Assembly: GCF_010501055.1 (NCBI RefSeq)
Contig: NZ_QVMO01000006.1
Coordinates: 1-64,000, forward strand
Length of the DNA: 64,000 bases
Direction: 5' to 3'
Source: Dysgonomonas sp. 521
GTDB lineage: Bacteria; Bacteroidota; Bacteroidia; Bacteroidales; Dysgonomonadaceae
Shown: positions 36,090 to 44,930 of the stretch, piece after piece
Layout: each line of letters opens with the position of its first letter
Numbering within the stretch: the stretch's first letter is position 1
Program-made: the position numbers and the translations under genes
Notes under the pieces: model-generated
What the model saw: the letters and a program-made list of their open reading frames with translations, nothing else
Told to the model about the DNA's origin: nothing
Database searches by the model: none

Positions 36090-37757
36090 TTAATATTTAA
36101 AACTGCTTCCACCCAGAAATTCCCTCAATAACGATGTAGGAGGTAACTCCCTGTCGTTTATATAACTGAAATATTTGAGGAATTTAAGCAGTCTGTGAGC
36201 TTCTGCATATTCAGGCGCATTGTTAGGAACCTCAGATAAGATAGGTTCCGCATAGCGGCGCAGGGCGGCCAGTTCGTACATCATAGCCGAGTTGAACATG
36301 ACATCGGCGTTTTCCTGATATGGGAAAATCCATTTGTCTTCCCCTTTGCGGACGCTCTGCCAGCGCGAAATGGTGTCTATAGCCGAATAGCTGCGGTATC
36401 TGTAGTCGCGTATCAATCGGCGCAACAGGCGATTGTCTGTTGTAGGAATCCAGTTGTGATTGTCGAGGGAAATGGCCGTAAGCGCGGATACATATATTTT
36501 GTATTTTTGACTATCCGGAATGCTTCTTGTAAGCTCAGGATTCAGCCCGTGTATACCTTCAATTACCAGGATGGAATTTTCTTCCAACTGGAGTTTGTCT
36601 CCTTTATATTCCCGCTGCCCTGTCGTAAAGTTGAATGTTGGCAACTCTATCTCTTCCCCTTTCAGGAGGTTCTCCAGATCTTCGTTGAACTTAGGGATGT
36701 CCAGCGCGTACAATGATTCGAAGTCATAAGCCCCGTCTTCATCCAAAGGAGTTTTGTCCCTGTCTACAAAGTAGTTGTCGAGGGATAACCCTACCGGCTT
36801 TATCAGGTTGACCATCATCTGTACTTCGAGCCGCATGCGGAATGTAGTTTTACCTGAAGATGAAGGCCCTGATATAAGTACAACCTTAACGCCGTCTTCC
36901 GCACGGTTCGAAATCTCGGTGGCTATGCTTGCTATGGTTTTTTCCTGATAGGCTTCCGATACTTTGATGATTCCCGGCATCGCGCCTTCCTTGCTTGCCT
37001 TGTTCATATCTCCCACATTGTCGAGTCCGATTATGTTCAGGAACTTTAAGTGTTCTTTGTATATATTATACATTTTATCCTGGGGAATAACTGGTTCAAG
37101 CTCTACAGGGTTGCTACGGTTAGGTATACGCAGCAGAAGCCCGTCGTTATATAATTCGAGACCGAATAGATGGATGTATTTTGTTGACGGAACAAGGCAG
37201 CCATAGAAATAATCGACCGAACCGTTTAACTTGTAGTATTTCGAATACAGGTCTCCGGTGCTTTCCAGCAATAAAGCTTTGTCTTCAAAGCCCCTGTTCC
37301 TGAACATCCTTACCACTTTTTCGGTTTCTTCTTCCACGCCTTCAAACCGCATATCGGCATCTATATACTGCTGCATCTTGGCTTTGATGGCTTCCACCGC
37401 TTTCTCGTTGATAGTGGCGCGGTCGCTTATTTTGCAGAAATAGCCCAGCGAAATGGGATGTTCTATATACAGCTGCGCCTCGGGGAATATTTCGGCGACA
37501 GCCTTAGCCAGCAAGAAACAGAGGGAACGCACGTAGGTGCGCATACCTGAAGGCTCGGTGAGGTCTACAAATTTCACGGTCTTGTTATGATAGACACGGT
37601 AGTCGAGCGGTTCCGTCTTGTTGTTAACTCTGGCGTTTACTATAGTTGATTTGGATTGGATATTAAATTTATCAAGGATTTCGATAAGGCTGCTTCCAGC
37701 CGGAAAATCCTGATATGTGCCTGTGTTTGTGCAATGAATAGTTACTCTGTTCTCCAT
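36090..37757 (-). CDS. Nucleoside (uridine) kinase with ThrRS-like N-terminal domains
   Basis: A 555-residue cytoplasmic protein. The N-terminal 60 residues form a TGS-like domain, and residues about 70-220 resemble the second additional domain of threonyl-tRNA synthetase. The C-terminal half is a phosphoribulokinase/uridine kinase-type P-loop kinase with GPSSSGKTT (Lys303) and the downstream IEGIHGLNPEL. This fusion is a familiar Bacteroidetes form annotated as nucleoside or uridine kinase, phosphorylating uridine/cytidine for pyrimidine salvage. What the synthetase-like half does is not known. It is a single gene with a strong terminator downstream. Confidence 0.88.
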   Translation of the reverse strand: MENRVTIHCTNTGTYQDFPAGSSLIEILDKFNIQSKSTIVNARVNNKTEPLDYRVYHNKTVKFVDLTEPSGMRTYVRSLCFLLAKAVAEIFPEAQLYIEHPISLGYFCKISDRATINEKAVEAIKAKMQQYIDADMRFEGVEEETEKVVRMFRNRGFEDKALLLESTGDLYSKYYKLNGSVDYFYGCLVPSTKYIHLFGLELYNDGLLLRIPNRSNPVELEPVIPQDKMYNIYKEHLKFLNIIGLDNVGDMNKASKEGAMPGIIKVSEAYQEKTIASIATEISNRAEDGVKVVLISGPSSSGKTTFRMRLEVQMMVNLIKPVGLSLDNYFVDRDKTPLDEDGAYDFESLYALDIPKFNEDLENLLKGEEIELPTFNFTTGQREYKGDKLQLEENSILVIEGIHGLNPELTRSIPDSQKYKIYVSALTAISLDNHNWIPTTDNRLLRRLIRDYRYRSYSAIDTISRWQSVRKGEDKWIFPYQENADVMFNSAMMYELAALRRYAEPILSEVPNNAPEYAEAHRLLKFLKYFSYINDRELPPTSLLREFLGGSSFKY

Positions 37758-37788
37758 AAATCTAATGTAAAATAGTAATAAAAATCAA

Positions 37789-37817
37789 AAGGATGTTTCC
37801 TGTTAAAAAACATCCTT
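37789..37817 (-). terminator. Intrinsic terminator of asnA
   Basis: A 10-bp perfect stem, AAGGATGTTT (37789-37798) with 37808-37817, is followed on the minus strand by TTTTGATTTTT. It lies about 100 bp downstream of the asnA stop codon. Confidence 0.85.
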
Positions 37818-37915
37818 CGGTTTATAAAGTTAAGTAAAATTATTCATTAAAAGACTTACCTTTCCGGTTTTCTTCTCACATACTTCTCTTTTCTAATTTA
37901 AATTAACAATTAATT

Positions 37916-38953
37916 CTAAATCAGCGGCATCCCCAGCTTTTCTGCCTCCACGCGCATTCTCTGAGGCCATATTCCGGCTTGTATCTCACCTATGTGCCCT
38001 TTGCGGAGATAGAACATACACAGGCGCGACTGCCCTATACCACCACCTATCGACTGAGGGAGTTCCCCGTTCAGCAGGCGTTTGTGGAAGTATAGTTCTT
38101 TCCTGTCTTCCTGACCCGATTGTTTCAGCTGCTCCAACAGAACCTCCCTGTTGACGCGGATACCCATCGACGATAGTTCCATTCCTTGTTCTAAAACCGG
38201 ATTCCAAACGATGAGATCGCCGTTAAGCCCTTTGTATCCATTTTCCGATTTAGTAGTCCAGTCGTCATAGTCAGGGGCGCGTCCGTCGTGGGGCTTGCCA
38301 TTGCTCAGCACACCTCCGATGCCTAAGATGAATACGGCGCCATATTCTTTGGCTATCTTATTTTCCCTTTCTTTCTCTGTCAGTTCAGGATACATCAGGA
38401 GTAGTTCCTCCGCGTGTATAAACTTTATCTCGCAAGGCAGGATCGGAGCTATTTCGGGGAATATCTCGTACACAAGGTATTCTGTTCTGACCAACGCCGC
38501 ATATATCCTTCTTACTACCTGTTTGAGGAAGTCAAGGTTCCGGTTCTGGGGAGACATTACCATTTCCCAGTCCCATTGATCTACATACAGCGAATGCAGG
38601 TTTCCGAGTTCCTCATCGGCTCTGATTGCGTTCATGTCGGTATATATGCCGAATCCCTCGTTGATATGGTAGTCTGCAAGGGTCAGGCGTTTCCACTTGG
38701 CTAAGGAGTGCACTATTTCGGCACGCTCGTCGTCCATATCTTTGATGGGGAAGTTGACGGCACGCTCTACTCCGTTGAGGTCATCGTTTATACCCATTCC
38801 CTTGAGTACGAATAACGGGGCGGTAACTCTGCGCAGTCGAAGTTCGGAAGATAGATTTTGCTGGAAGAAATCTTTTATCTGCTTAATACCCATTTCAGTT
38901 TGCTGAAGGTCTAGCAGTGCATGGTATTCTTTTGGTTTTATTAAATAGCTCAT
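37916..38953 (-). CDS. asnA: Aspartate--ammonia ligase (asparagine synthetase A)
   Basis: A 345-residue cytoplasmic enzyme that makes asparagine from aspartate, ammonia and ATP. It is recognised by its class II aminoacyl-tRNA synthetase-like fold and family motifs: the N-terminal LQQTEMGIKQIKDFFQ, then LRLRRVTAPLF, YVDQWDWEM and SIGGGIGQSRLCMFYL near the C-terminus. Length equals that of the E. coli enzyme plus a few residues. It stands alone, with the terminator of the lipoprotein pair upstream and its own terminator downstream. Confidence 0.95.
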   Translation of the reverse strand: MSYLIKPKEYHALLDLQQTEMGIKQIKDFFQQNLSSELRLRRVTAPLFVLKGMGINDDLNGVERAVNFPIKDMDDERAEIVHSLAKWKRLTLADYHINEGFGIYTDMNAIRADEELGNLHSLYVDQWDWEMVMSPQNRNLDFLKQVVRRIYAALVRTEYLVYEIFPEIAPILPCEIKFIHAEELLLMYPELTEKERENKIAKEYGAVFILGIGGVLSNGKPHDGRAPDYDDWTTKSENGYKGLNGDLIVWNPVLEQGMELSSMGIRVNREVLLEQLKQSGQEDRKELYFHKRLLNGELPQSIGGGIGQSRLCMFYLRKGHIGEIQAGIWPQRMRVEAEKLGMPLI

Positions 38954-39078
38954 TTTTGCAATTCTGCCTATTTTAATATTAAATGAACTGCAAAGGTATT
39001 GTTTCTGTGTTAATATGAAAATATTTTACTTTAAAATTTGTACATTTTGTTTTCATATTCGTTCTGTTGGACGAAAAG

Positions 39079-39104
39079 AAGCCCCTTATTTACATAAGAG
39101 GCTT
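39079..39104 (-). terminator. Intrinsic terminator after the NlpE-like gene
   Basis: The stem AAGCCCCTTAT/ATAAGAGGCTT (10 of 11 paired, 39079-39089 with 39094-39104) has a T-rich tail in both directions. It ends transcription of the 39128-39888 pair about 25 bp after the stop. Confidence 0.8.
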
Positions 39105-39127
39105 TTTCAATGATGTAATTTGCTGTA

Positions 39128-39562
39128 TTATTGTTTTTTCAGAATATACATGTCGGCCATATCTCCGGTGATCTTGTTGCCATCCATATCGAGCTGGGTC
39201 AGTGTGTTTTCGCCTACAAAATATTTGTTCGGCGAATCTTTTACGCCTTCAAGCGTAACCGTGTTGCCCTCGCTGTTCCATGTATATTGTCCTTTATCTT
39301 CAAAAGTACCTTTTTTGCCTACATATTCAATCTTTCTGACAAAAGTGCTGTCTCCCAGTTCGATATTCACAATCATACCTTCCCCGCTGGCTGTAGGCAC
39401 CTTGCCTGAGTAAGCACCTTTATAGTCCAGTGAGTTCTTTGCATTGTGTTCGTCGACCACTTGTGCCGGTTCAGAAGGTGCAGGCTCCTGAGGCTTTTGA
39501 GTATTGCCGCCACAGCTATACAAAACACCTATAGCTGCTGCAATGATAAATAACTTTTTCAT
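39128..39562 (-). CDS. Small NlpE-like lipoprotein
   Basis: A 144-residue lipoprotein (lipobox LYSC, Cys17). The mature part has the pattern of the NlpE N-terminal domain: YKGAYSGKVPTASGEGMIVN, then IELGDSTFVRK, GQYTWNSEGNTVTLE and a C-terminal MADMYILKK. Classical NlpE proteins carry a CxxC pair at the place where this protein reads TASGEG, so a disulfide or metal site there is absent. It may be an envelope stress or copper-linked lipoprotein, since it is co-transcribed (8-bp gap) with a heavy-metal-associated protein. The exact role is not known. Confidence 0.75.
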   Translation of the reverse strand: MKKLFIIAAAIGVLYSCGGNTQKPQEPAPSEPAQVVDEHNAKNSLDYKGAYSGKVPTASGEGMIVNIELGDSTFVRKIEYVGKKGTFEDKGQYTWNSEGNTVTLEGVKDSPNKYFVGENTLTQLDMDGNKITGDMADMYILKKQ

Positions 39563-39570
39563 TTTTTTAC

Positions 39571-39888
39571 TTATTCTTTTTTGTCTGTTTTTATTGTTAC
39601 TTCGTAACCTAATTTCTTAATGGCTTCCTGAAGCTTTTCAATTGTTGTCTGACTTTTCTTAAATTCGACCAGTACAGTCTTGTTCGCTAAATCAACTTTC
39701 ATGTCGGTTACTCCTTTTTCAAAGGCAATATTCTTTTCGATTCGCTTTTGACAATTTTCGCACGTCATCGATACGTCGAAAACAACTGTTTCCTTGTCAT
39801 TCTTTAAGTCTTTTTTATTTTGGGCGTTTAGGGTAAATCCTGCGCTTAACATCAAAATAAATGATAATACAAAAATTTTAGCATTCAT
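39571..39888 (-). CDS. Periplasmic heavy-metal-associated (HMA) domain protein
   Basis: A 105-residue protein with a signal peptide (cleaved near TLNAQ, residue 23) and one HMA domain (about 34-98). Its metal-binding pair is Cys43 and Cys46 in VSMTCENCQKRI, and the fold is that of CopZ/Atx1-type copper chaperones. Exported HMA proteins are common in Bacteroidetes, where they probably bind copper or another soft metal. It is the first gene of a two-gene unit with the NlpE-like lipoprotein. Confidence 0.85.
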   Translation of the reverse strand: MNAKIFVLSFILMLSAGFTLNAQNKKDLKNDKETVVFDVSMTCENCQKRIEKNIAFEKGVTDMKVDLANKTVLVEFKKSQTTIEKLQEAIKKLGYEVTIKTDKKE

Positions 39889-39965
39889 AATAGCTCTAAG
39901 TTTAGTGTTTAATTATAAACAGACTACTTTATATAATGTTTAAAAAAATGATACTTTTTAGAGAT

Positions 39966-40019
39966 ATTTCAAGATTTCAGATTTCAAAATTAAGAGAATT
40001 ATTTAGTCAATCTTGAAAT
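39966..40019 (-). terminator. Possible terminator after gcvP
   Basis: An 11-bp perfect inverted repeat ATTTCAAGATT (39966-39976 with 40009-40019) lies just beyond the gcvP stop codon. The 32-nt loop and weak T tail make this a moderate call. A further inner TTTCAGATTTCAAAA repeat may form alternative pairings. Confidence 0.45.
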
Positions 40020-40025
40020 TATAAT

Positions 40026-42878
40026 TTATCCCATATCGCACAGGCATGTGATCAGGTTGCGGTCGCCGAAGGCATTATCTACGCGGGCTACATTGATCCA
40101 GAATTTGTTTTGTTTTACGAATTCCAGCGGATAAGCTGCCTTGGAGCGCGGATATGCGTGCTTCCATTCATCTGCGCACACCTCGTATTCGGGATGAGGA
40201 GCGTTGACAAGAACATTGTCTTCTTTCGTATATGTTCCGTTCTCTACTTCCTTTATCTCTTCCCAAATCTGGTTCATCGTGCCTACAAAGCGGTTCAGCT
40301 CGGCAAGGCTTTCACTTTCGGTAGGCTCTATCATCAGCGTGCCGTGTACCGGGAACGAAAGAGTAGGAGCGTGATAACCGTAGTCCATCAGGCGTTTTGC
40401 AATGTCACTTTCTGTGATACCGGATGTTTCTTTTACATTGCGGCATTCCAGTATCAGCTCGTGACCAACTCTGCCCGATGTACCTCTGTAAACGATACCG
40501 TAAGTATCCTTTAGTAGCTCGGCCAGATAGTTAGCGTTCAGAATGGCTATTTTGGTCGCCTGCGTTAAGCCGTCGCCGCCCATCATACGGATATAGCCAT
40601 AAGTGATAGGCAGTATACCGGCGCTGCCATAAGGCGCGGACGCTACTGTATTCACTGTGCTGCCATCCACTTCGGGATGATGCGGCAGGAACGGTATCAG
40701 GTGTTCTGCTACGCAGATTGGCCCTTCGCCCGGTCCGCCTCCTCCGTGAGGTATGGCGAATGTCTTATGCAGGTTGAGGTGGCAAACGTCTGCTCCTATA
40801 AAGCCCGGATTGGTCAGTCCTACCTGCGCGTTCATATTCGCGCCGTCCATATATACCTGTCCGCCTTTTTCGTGTACTATCTTGCACATTTCCTTTATTT
40901 CCTTCTCGAATATACCATGTGTAGAAGGATATGTTATCATGCAGCCGGCAAGGTTGTCCCTGTGCTGGTCTGCCTTTGCCTGCAAGTCTTCTACGACCAC
41001 ATTGCCGTGGCTGTCGCAATCTATCGTCACGGTTTCATAGCCTGCCTGTATAGCCGAAGCAGGGTTAGTACCGTGAGCGGATGCGGGGATAAGGATAATG
41101 TTGCGGTGTCCCTGCCCGATGCTTTCCTGATACTTGCGGATAGTCATCAGCCCGGCATATTCGCCCGCAGCACCCGAATTTGGCTGGAAACTGACACCTG
41201 CAAAACCTGTAATTTCTTTCAGGTATTCGCCCAATTCTTCTATCAGTTCGGTATATCCCTGTGTCTGCGATTTAGGAGCCAGCGGGTGTATGTTCTGGAA
41301 GCCGCCTAATGAAAGCGGAAGCATCTCGGAAGCCGCATTCAGCTTCATGGTGCACGAACCTAGCGAAATCATGGAATGAGCCAGCGATATATCTTTCCTG
41401 TCGAGACGTTTGATGTAGCGCATCAACTCCGTTTCGGTATGGTAGATATTGAACACTTCGTGCTGAAGGTATTCGCTCTTGCGCAGAAACTCGTCTTTGA
41501 TTATTATTTTCTCAGGCAGGTCGTCTATCATAAATACTTCCATACGTCCTGCGGCAAGGGAAAATACGGCCAGCAATTCATGCGCCTTGTATTCTGTAAT
41601 GGTTTCGTCTATGCTGATGCCCACTTCCCCGGCTTCGTAGTAGCGCAGGTTGATGTCGCGCATTTCAGCGTATTCGCGGACGGTATATTGCGAAACGCCG
41701 CTAGGTAAGCCTATCTTGAGCGTATCGAAGTATTGTTCGTTCTGTATTATGTATCCCAGTTCTTTCAGTTCGTCAGCAATCAGCGCCGTAGCGGAATGTA
41801 TCTGGCTGGCGATATTCTTCAAGCCTTTCGGCCCGTGATATACCGCATAGAATCCCGCCATTGTAGCCAGCAGGGCTTGTGCCGTACAGATGTTGGATGT
41901 AGCTTTCTCACGTTTGATATGTTGTTCTCGCGTTTGCAGTGCCATGCGGTAGGCAGGCTTGCCATAGGCGTCTTTGGATACCCCGATGATGCGTCCCGGG
42001 ACGTTGCGCTTATAGTCGTCCTTCGTAGCGAAGAATCCGGCAGAAGGCCCGCCATAGAACATAGGAATACCAAAACGCTGGCTGCTGCCGAACGCGATGT
42101 CGGCTCCCCATTCTCCCGGAGGAACAAGCAGCGTGAGTGCTATCAGGTCGGTAGCAACCGCCACCTTGCAACCTGCGCTATGGGCTTTTTCTGTAAATTC
42201 TTTATAGTCTACAATGTTACCGTTCGAGTTGGGATACTGGATAATTGCCCCGAAAAATCCGTCGGTAAGGTCTATTGTATTGTAATCTCCCGTTACTACT
42301 TTTATGCCTTGCGGTTCCATGCGTGTATTGATTACGGCAAGGGTTTGCGGGAATATGTTTTTATCTACAAACAGCTTATCGGTGTTGTTCTTTATCTGGT
42401 CGCGGCTGCGAAGGGCAAACATCATAGTCGCCGATTCTGCTCCGGCAGTGGCTTCATCGAGGAGCGAGCAGTTAGACAACGGAAGCCCTGTGAGTTCGCT
42501 TACCATTGTCTGGAAGTTCATCAATGCTTCGAGGCGTCCCTGCGAAATCTCTGCCTGATATGGCGTATAGGACGTGTACCATACCGGATTTTCGAATACA
42601 TTGCGGTAGATAGGTGCCGGGCATATAGTATCGTACCATCCCATGCCGATGTATGAAGCGCAAATACGGTTTTTGGAGGCTATCAGCGCCATTTCTTCCG
42701 CATATTCGTGCTCGCTGAGTGCGGCAGGCAGGTTGAGCCCTCCCTGTAGCCTGATATTGGAAGGGATAGTCTGGTCGATTAGTTCATCCAATGATTTTAC
42801 ACCGATTTTTGACAGCATTCGTTTTTCGTCTTCTGCATTGATGCCAATGTGGCGATGTTGAAATTTTTGGGTTTCCAT
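40026..42878 (-). CDS. gcvP: Glycine dehydrogenase (decarboxylating), P protein of the glycine cleavage system
   Basis: A 950-residue single-chain P protein that decarboxylates glycine with pyridoxal phosphate and passes the aminomethyl group to the lipoyl H protein. The PLP lysine is Lys705 in HLNLHKTFAIPHGGGG. The N-terminal RHIGIN and the first-half EYAEEMALIASKN and GMGWYDT segments are typical, and the full length matches the fused alpha-beta form. H and T protein genes are not in the window. It starts 15 bp after the MBL-fold hydrolase gene and is co-transcribed with it. Long antisense frames inside it are not genes. Confidence 0.97.
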   Translation of the reverse strand: METQKFQHRHIGINAEDEKRMLSKIGVKSLDELIDQTIPSNIRLQGGLNLPAALSEHEYAEEMALIASKNRICASYIGMGWYDTICPAPIYRNVFENPVWYTSYTPYQAEISQGRLEALMNFQTMVSELTGLPLSNCSLLDEATAGAESATMMFALRSRDQIKNNTDKLFVDKNIFPQTLAVINTRMEPQGIKVVTGDYNTIDLTDGFFGAIIQYPNSNGNIVDYKEFTEKAHSAGCKVAVATDLIALTLLVPPGEWGADIAFGSSQRFGIPMFYGGPSAGFFATKDDYKRNVPGRIIGVSKDAYGKPAYRMALQTREQHIKREKATSNICTAQALLATMAGFYAVYHGPKGLKNIASQIHSATALIADELKELGYIIQNEQYFDTLKIGLPSGVSQYTVREYAEMRDINLRYYEAGEVGISIDETITEYKAHELLAVFSLAAGRMEVFMIDDLPEKIIIKDEFLRKSEYLQHEVFNIYHTETELMRYIKRLDRKDISLAHSMISLGSCTMKLNAASEMLPLSLGGFQNIHPLAPKSQTQGYTELIEELGEYLKEITGFAGVSFQPNSGAAGEYAGLMTIRKYQESIGQGHRNIILIPASAHGTNPASAIQAGYETVTIDCDSHGNVVVEDLQAKADQHRDNLAGCMITYPSTHGIFEKEIKEMCKIVHEKGGQVYMDGANMNAQVGLTNPGFIGADVCHLNLHKTFAIPHGGGGPGEGPICVAEHLIPFLPHHPEVDGSTVNTVASAPYGSAGILPITYGYIRMMGGDGLTQATKIAILNANYLAELLKDTYGIVYRGTSGRVGHELILECRNVKETSGITESDIAKRLMDYGYHAPTLSFPVHGTLMIEPTESESLAELNRFVGTMNQIWEEIKEVENGTYTKEDNVLVNAPHPEYEVCADEWKHAYPRSKAAYPLEFVKQNKFWINVARVDNAFGDRNLITCLCDMG

Positions 42879-42893
42879 GGATTTTATCTTGTT

Positions 42894-43535
42894 TTATTGT
42901 AAATAAAAATTGTTTCTGCCCTCTTCTCTTATTGTTGTCAGTGGCCCGTGACCTGAATATACGACTGTGTCGGGCGGCAGTTTCATCAGTTTTTCCTTGA
43001 TGCCGTCTATTAGCTGCTGATGGTTTCCTCCGGCTAGATCGGTGCGTCCTACGCTGCCTCTGAACAATACGTCTCCTACAAATACACAGCCTGCATCCTG
43101 ATTGTAGAATACGATGCTGCCCGGTGAGTGTCCGGGTACCTGCATCACGATGAGCCTTTGGTTGCCAAAGGTTACAACATCGTTTTCGTTCAGGTACTTA
43201 CCTATTTTGGGAATCCTGTTGTCTTCGTTTACGAATCCGAACATTTGCAGCTGGGCGGGGAGCTGTTCGAGGAGGAACTCGTCTCCTTTATTGGCTTCCG
43301 TATCCAGATGGAACTGTTCGTGGATGAAGTTGTTCCCAAATACATGGTCGAAATGCAAGTGGGTGTTCAGCAGGTGCTTTACGATCAGGTCATTGTCTAG
43401 GATGAAGTTTAAGAGTAGCATTTTCTCATCCGGAAAGAAACATCCGGGGTCAATAATTACACACTCTTTGGTTTCGTCATAAGCGATGTATGTATTCTCA
43501 CTAATCGGGTTAAATTCAAATATTTTTACTTCCAT
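42894..43535 (-). CDS. MBL-fold metallo-hydrolase (glyoxalase II-like)
   Basis: A 213-residue cytoplasmic metallo-beta-lactamase-fold hydrolase. The metal-binding motif THLHFDH spans residues 58-64. The later ligands are in VPGHSPGS (His), FVGDVLF (Asp) and VYSGHGPLT (His). This spacing and length are those of the hydroxyacylglutathione hydrolase-like group, whose members cleave thioesters or persulfides. The real substrate is not determined. It is the promoter-proximal gene of a two-gene unit with gcvP. Confidence 0.88.
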   Translation of the reverse strand: MEVKIFEFNPISENTYIAYDETKECVIIDPGCFFPDEKMLLLNFILDNDLIVKHLLNTHLHFDHVFGNNFIHEQFHLDTEANKGDEFLLEQLPAQLQMFGFVNEDNRIPKIGKYLNENDVVTFGNQRLIVMQVPGHSPGSIVFYNQDAGCVFVGDVLFRGSVGRTDLAGGNHQQLIDGIKEKLMKLPPDTVVYSGHGPLTTIREEGRNNFYLQ

Positions 43536-44249
43536 ATTTTGTTTTGAGTAACTATCTGTTAAGAAAGGTTCTAAAGATATAAATTTTTCGATGCAAAGTT
43601 ATCTGTTTTTAGTCATAACTTAGAATGCACCTTTGACTTTTTATCACTTTTGGTAATAAGTTTACATGTTGTTAACTCTTGGTCGCCGGGGCTGCATCAT
43701 CTGTTCTTCGCAATACCTGAACAAAAAAAGTAACAGGCAGGTTTAAAAAGTAACAAATTTTAGGGTATATAACGTAGGGCAAACGCATGAAAATAATGCC
43801 AGTGTAGTGTATTAAATTTCATGTTTTCAGCCTATTGTTAGTAATTCATCTCGCTATTTAGAACTATTACTTTAAGTAACTGTTTAAATTTTATACGAAT
43901 ATTTTATTATACCTTTTTCTTCGTTCATTTTTAGTCTGTTTTCGGCTGTTTTTTCCTTTCTCTCAATTCAAATAGCCCGCTATTATCGTTTCGAGGAAGA
44001 AAAAAGCATCTCTAAAACATCTCTAAAAATTTGAACGAATAAAATTTAAACAATTACTAAATGTTTCAGGTAATAGATTCAATAGACAATTCAATGTTTA
44101 GTCTACTTATTGAGAAAATAAGCTATATCTGAGTTTTATATCCTTCAACAATAAAGATTATTAAAAAATTTACTATCTTTCGATGCTATAATATATTGCT
44201 GATAGTATTTTGTCCTATATCAATAAAAAAATTATTTGCCATTACATAT
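43536..44249. other. Long AT-rich spacer with repeats upstream of the sigma gene
   Basis: No gene is supported in this 714-bp interval. It holds the promoter of the minus-strand hydrolase gene. Two direct copies of AAAAAGTAACA at 43725-43735 and 43745-43755 (20-bp period) are present, as is the palindromic element at 43876-44057. The frame upstream of the sigma factor start is open only from 44196 and is not protein-like. Confidence 0.6.
43876..44057. repeat. 182-bp imperfect palindromic element
   Basis: The terminal arms 43876-43897 and 44036-44057 match as inverted repeats at 20 of 22 positions. Inner pairs continue the stem (TCGTTCA...TTTTTAG with CTAAAAA...TGAACGA), and a small AATAGC/GCTATT hairpin sits near the centre. 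An 11-bp tandem repeat CATCTCTAAAA lies at 44007-44028. No reading frame is present. It is MITE-like, or a long structured leader lying before the sigma factor gene. Confidence 0.6.
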
Positions 44250-44837
44250 ATGTCTGATATATCTTTAATAAAAAGATTTATAGATGGAAATGATGCCGAT
44301 TCCGGTATCCTGTACCAAAACTATGTCAATAGTTTATATGGATATGGAATGAGTTTAGGCTTTTCCGGAGAAACATGTATGGATGCAATACATGATGTGT
44401 TTTGCAAATTATACCATTTGAAAAATGAAGACATTATTAAAATAGAAAATGTAAAGCATTATCTCTTCCAAAGTCTAAAAAACAGATTGTTTGACATATA
44501 CAGAAAAGACAAGTATAAAGAAAATATAACCTTGGATTTGCCTTTCAAAACAGATATATCTGTGATAGACACCATGATAGAAGAAGAGGACAGAACTATA
44601 ATGATAAAAAAAGTAGAATCGTTGATGAACTGCTTAACCGACCGCCAGAAAGAAGCCATTTATCTACGGTATATCCAAGAAATGAATTATAACGAAATAG
44701 GATTACTTCTGAGAATGACCCCCAAATCAGCCCGGATGCTCGTATTTAGAGGAATTGAAAAAATGAGAGCATTTACTTCTGAAGAAAAAAACATATTCCT
44801 TATCCTTTTGTTTTTCTATTTATTCAGAAATTTTTAA
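44250..44837 (+). CDS. ECF RNA polymerase sigma factor
   Basis: A 195-residue sigma-70 family member of the extracytoplasmic type. Region 2 lies around DAIHDVFCKLYHL and HYLFQSLKNRLFDIYRKD. Region 4 is CLTDRQKEAIYLRYIQE followed by the DNA-binding MNYNEIGLLLRMTPKSARML. I start it at MSDISLIKRFIDG (44250), because the 18 codons upstream in the same frame do not resemble the family. It is followed by a FecR-type anti-sigma gene and a SusC with an STN domain, the standard trans-envelope switch that turns on a PUL when its glycan binds. Confidence 0.92.
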   Translation: MSDISLIKRFIDGNDADSGILYQNYVNSLYGYGMSLGFSGETCMDAIHDVFCKLYHLKNEDIIKIENVKHYLFQSLKNRLFDIYRKDKYKENITLDLPFKTDISVIDTMIEEEDRTIMIKKVESLMNCLTDRQKEAIYLRYIQEMNYNEIGLLLRMTPKSARMLVFRGIEKMRAFTSEEKNIFLILLFFYLFRNF

Positions 44838-44859
44838 TTTTTTTTTCAAATAATTTTAA

Positions 44860-44879
44860 AAAAAGTGTAGACACTTTTT
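44860..44879 (+). terminator. Hairpin between sigma and anti-sigma genes (possible attenuator)
   Basis: A perfect 9-bp stem AAAAAGTGT/ACACTTTTT with a two-base loop is followed by CTTTTC. It lies in the 93-bp gap between the sigma and anti-sigma genes and might partially terminate transcription. The stem is short, so this is a moderate call. Confidence 0.5.
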
Positions 44880-44930
44880 CTTTTCATTCGTCATATAGAT
44901 ATTATTACATTAATAGCACTAAAAATATAG

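Noticed and set aside
41733-42656. 307-codon frame antisense to gcvP
   Set aside because: The gcvP protein is complete and conserved across this stretch. The antisense frame is a codon-usage shadow with no protein features.
44196-44249. 18-codon upstream extension of the sigma factor
   Set aside because: MLIVFCPISIKKLFAITY does not resemble the N-terminus of ECF sigma factors, while MSDISLIKRF does.
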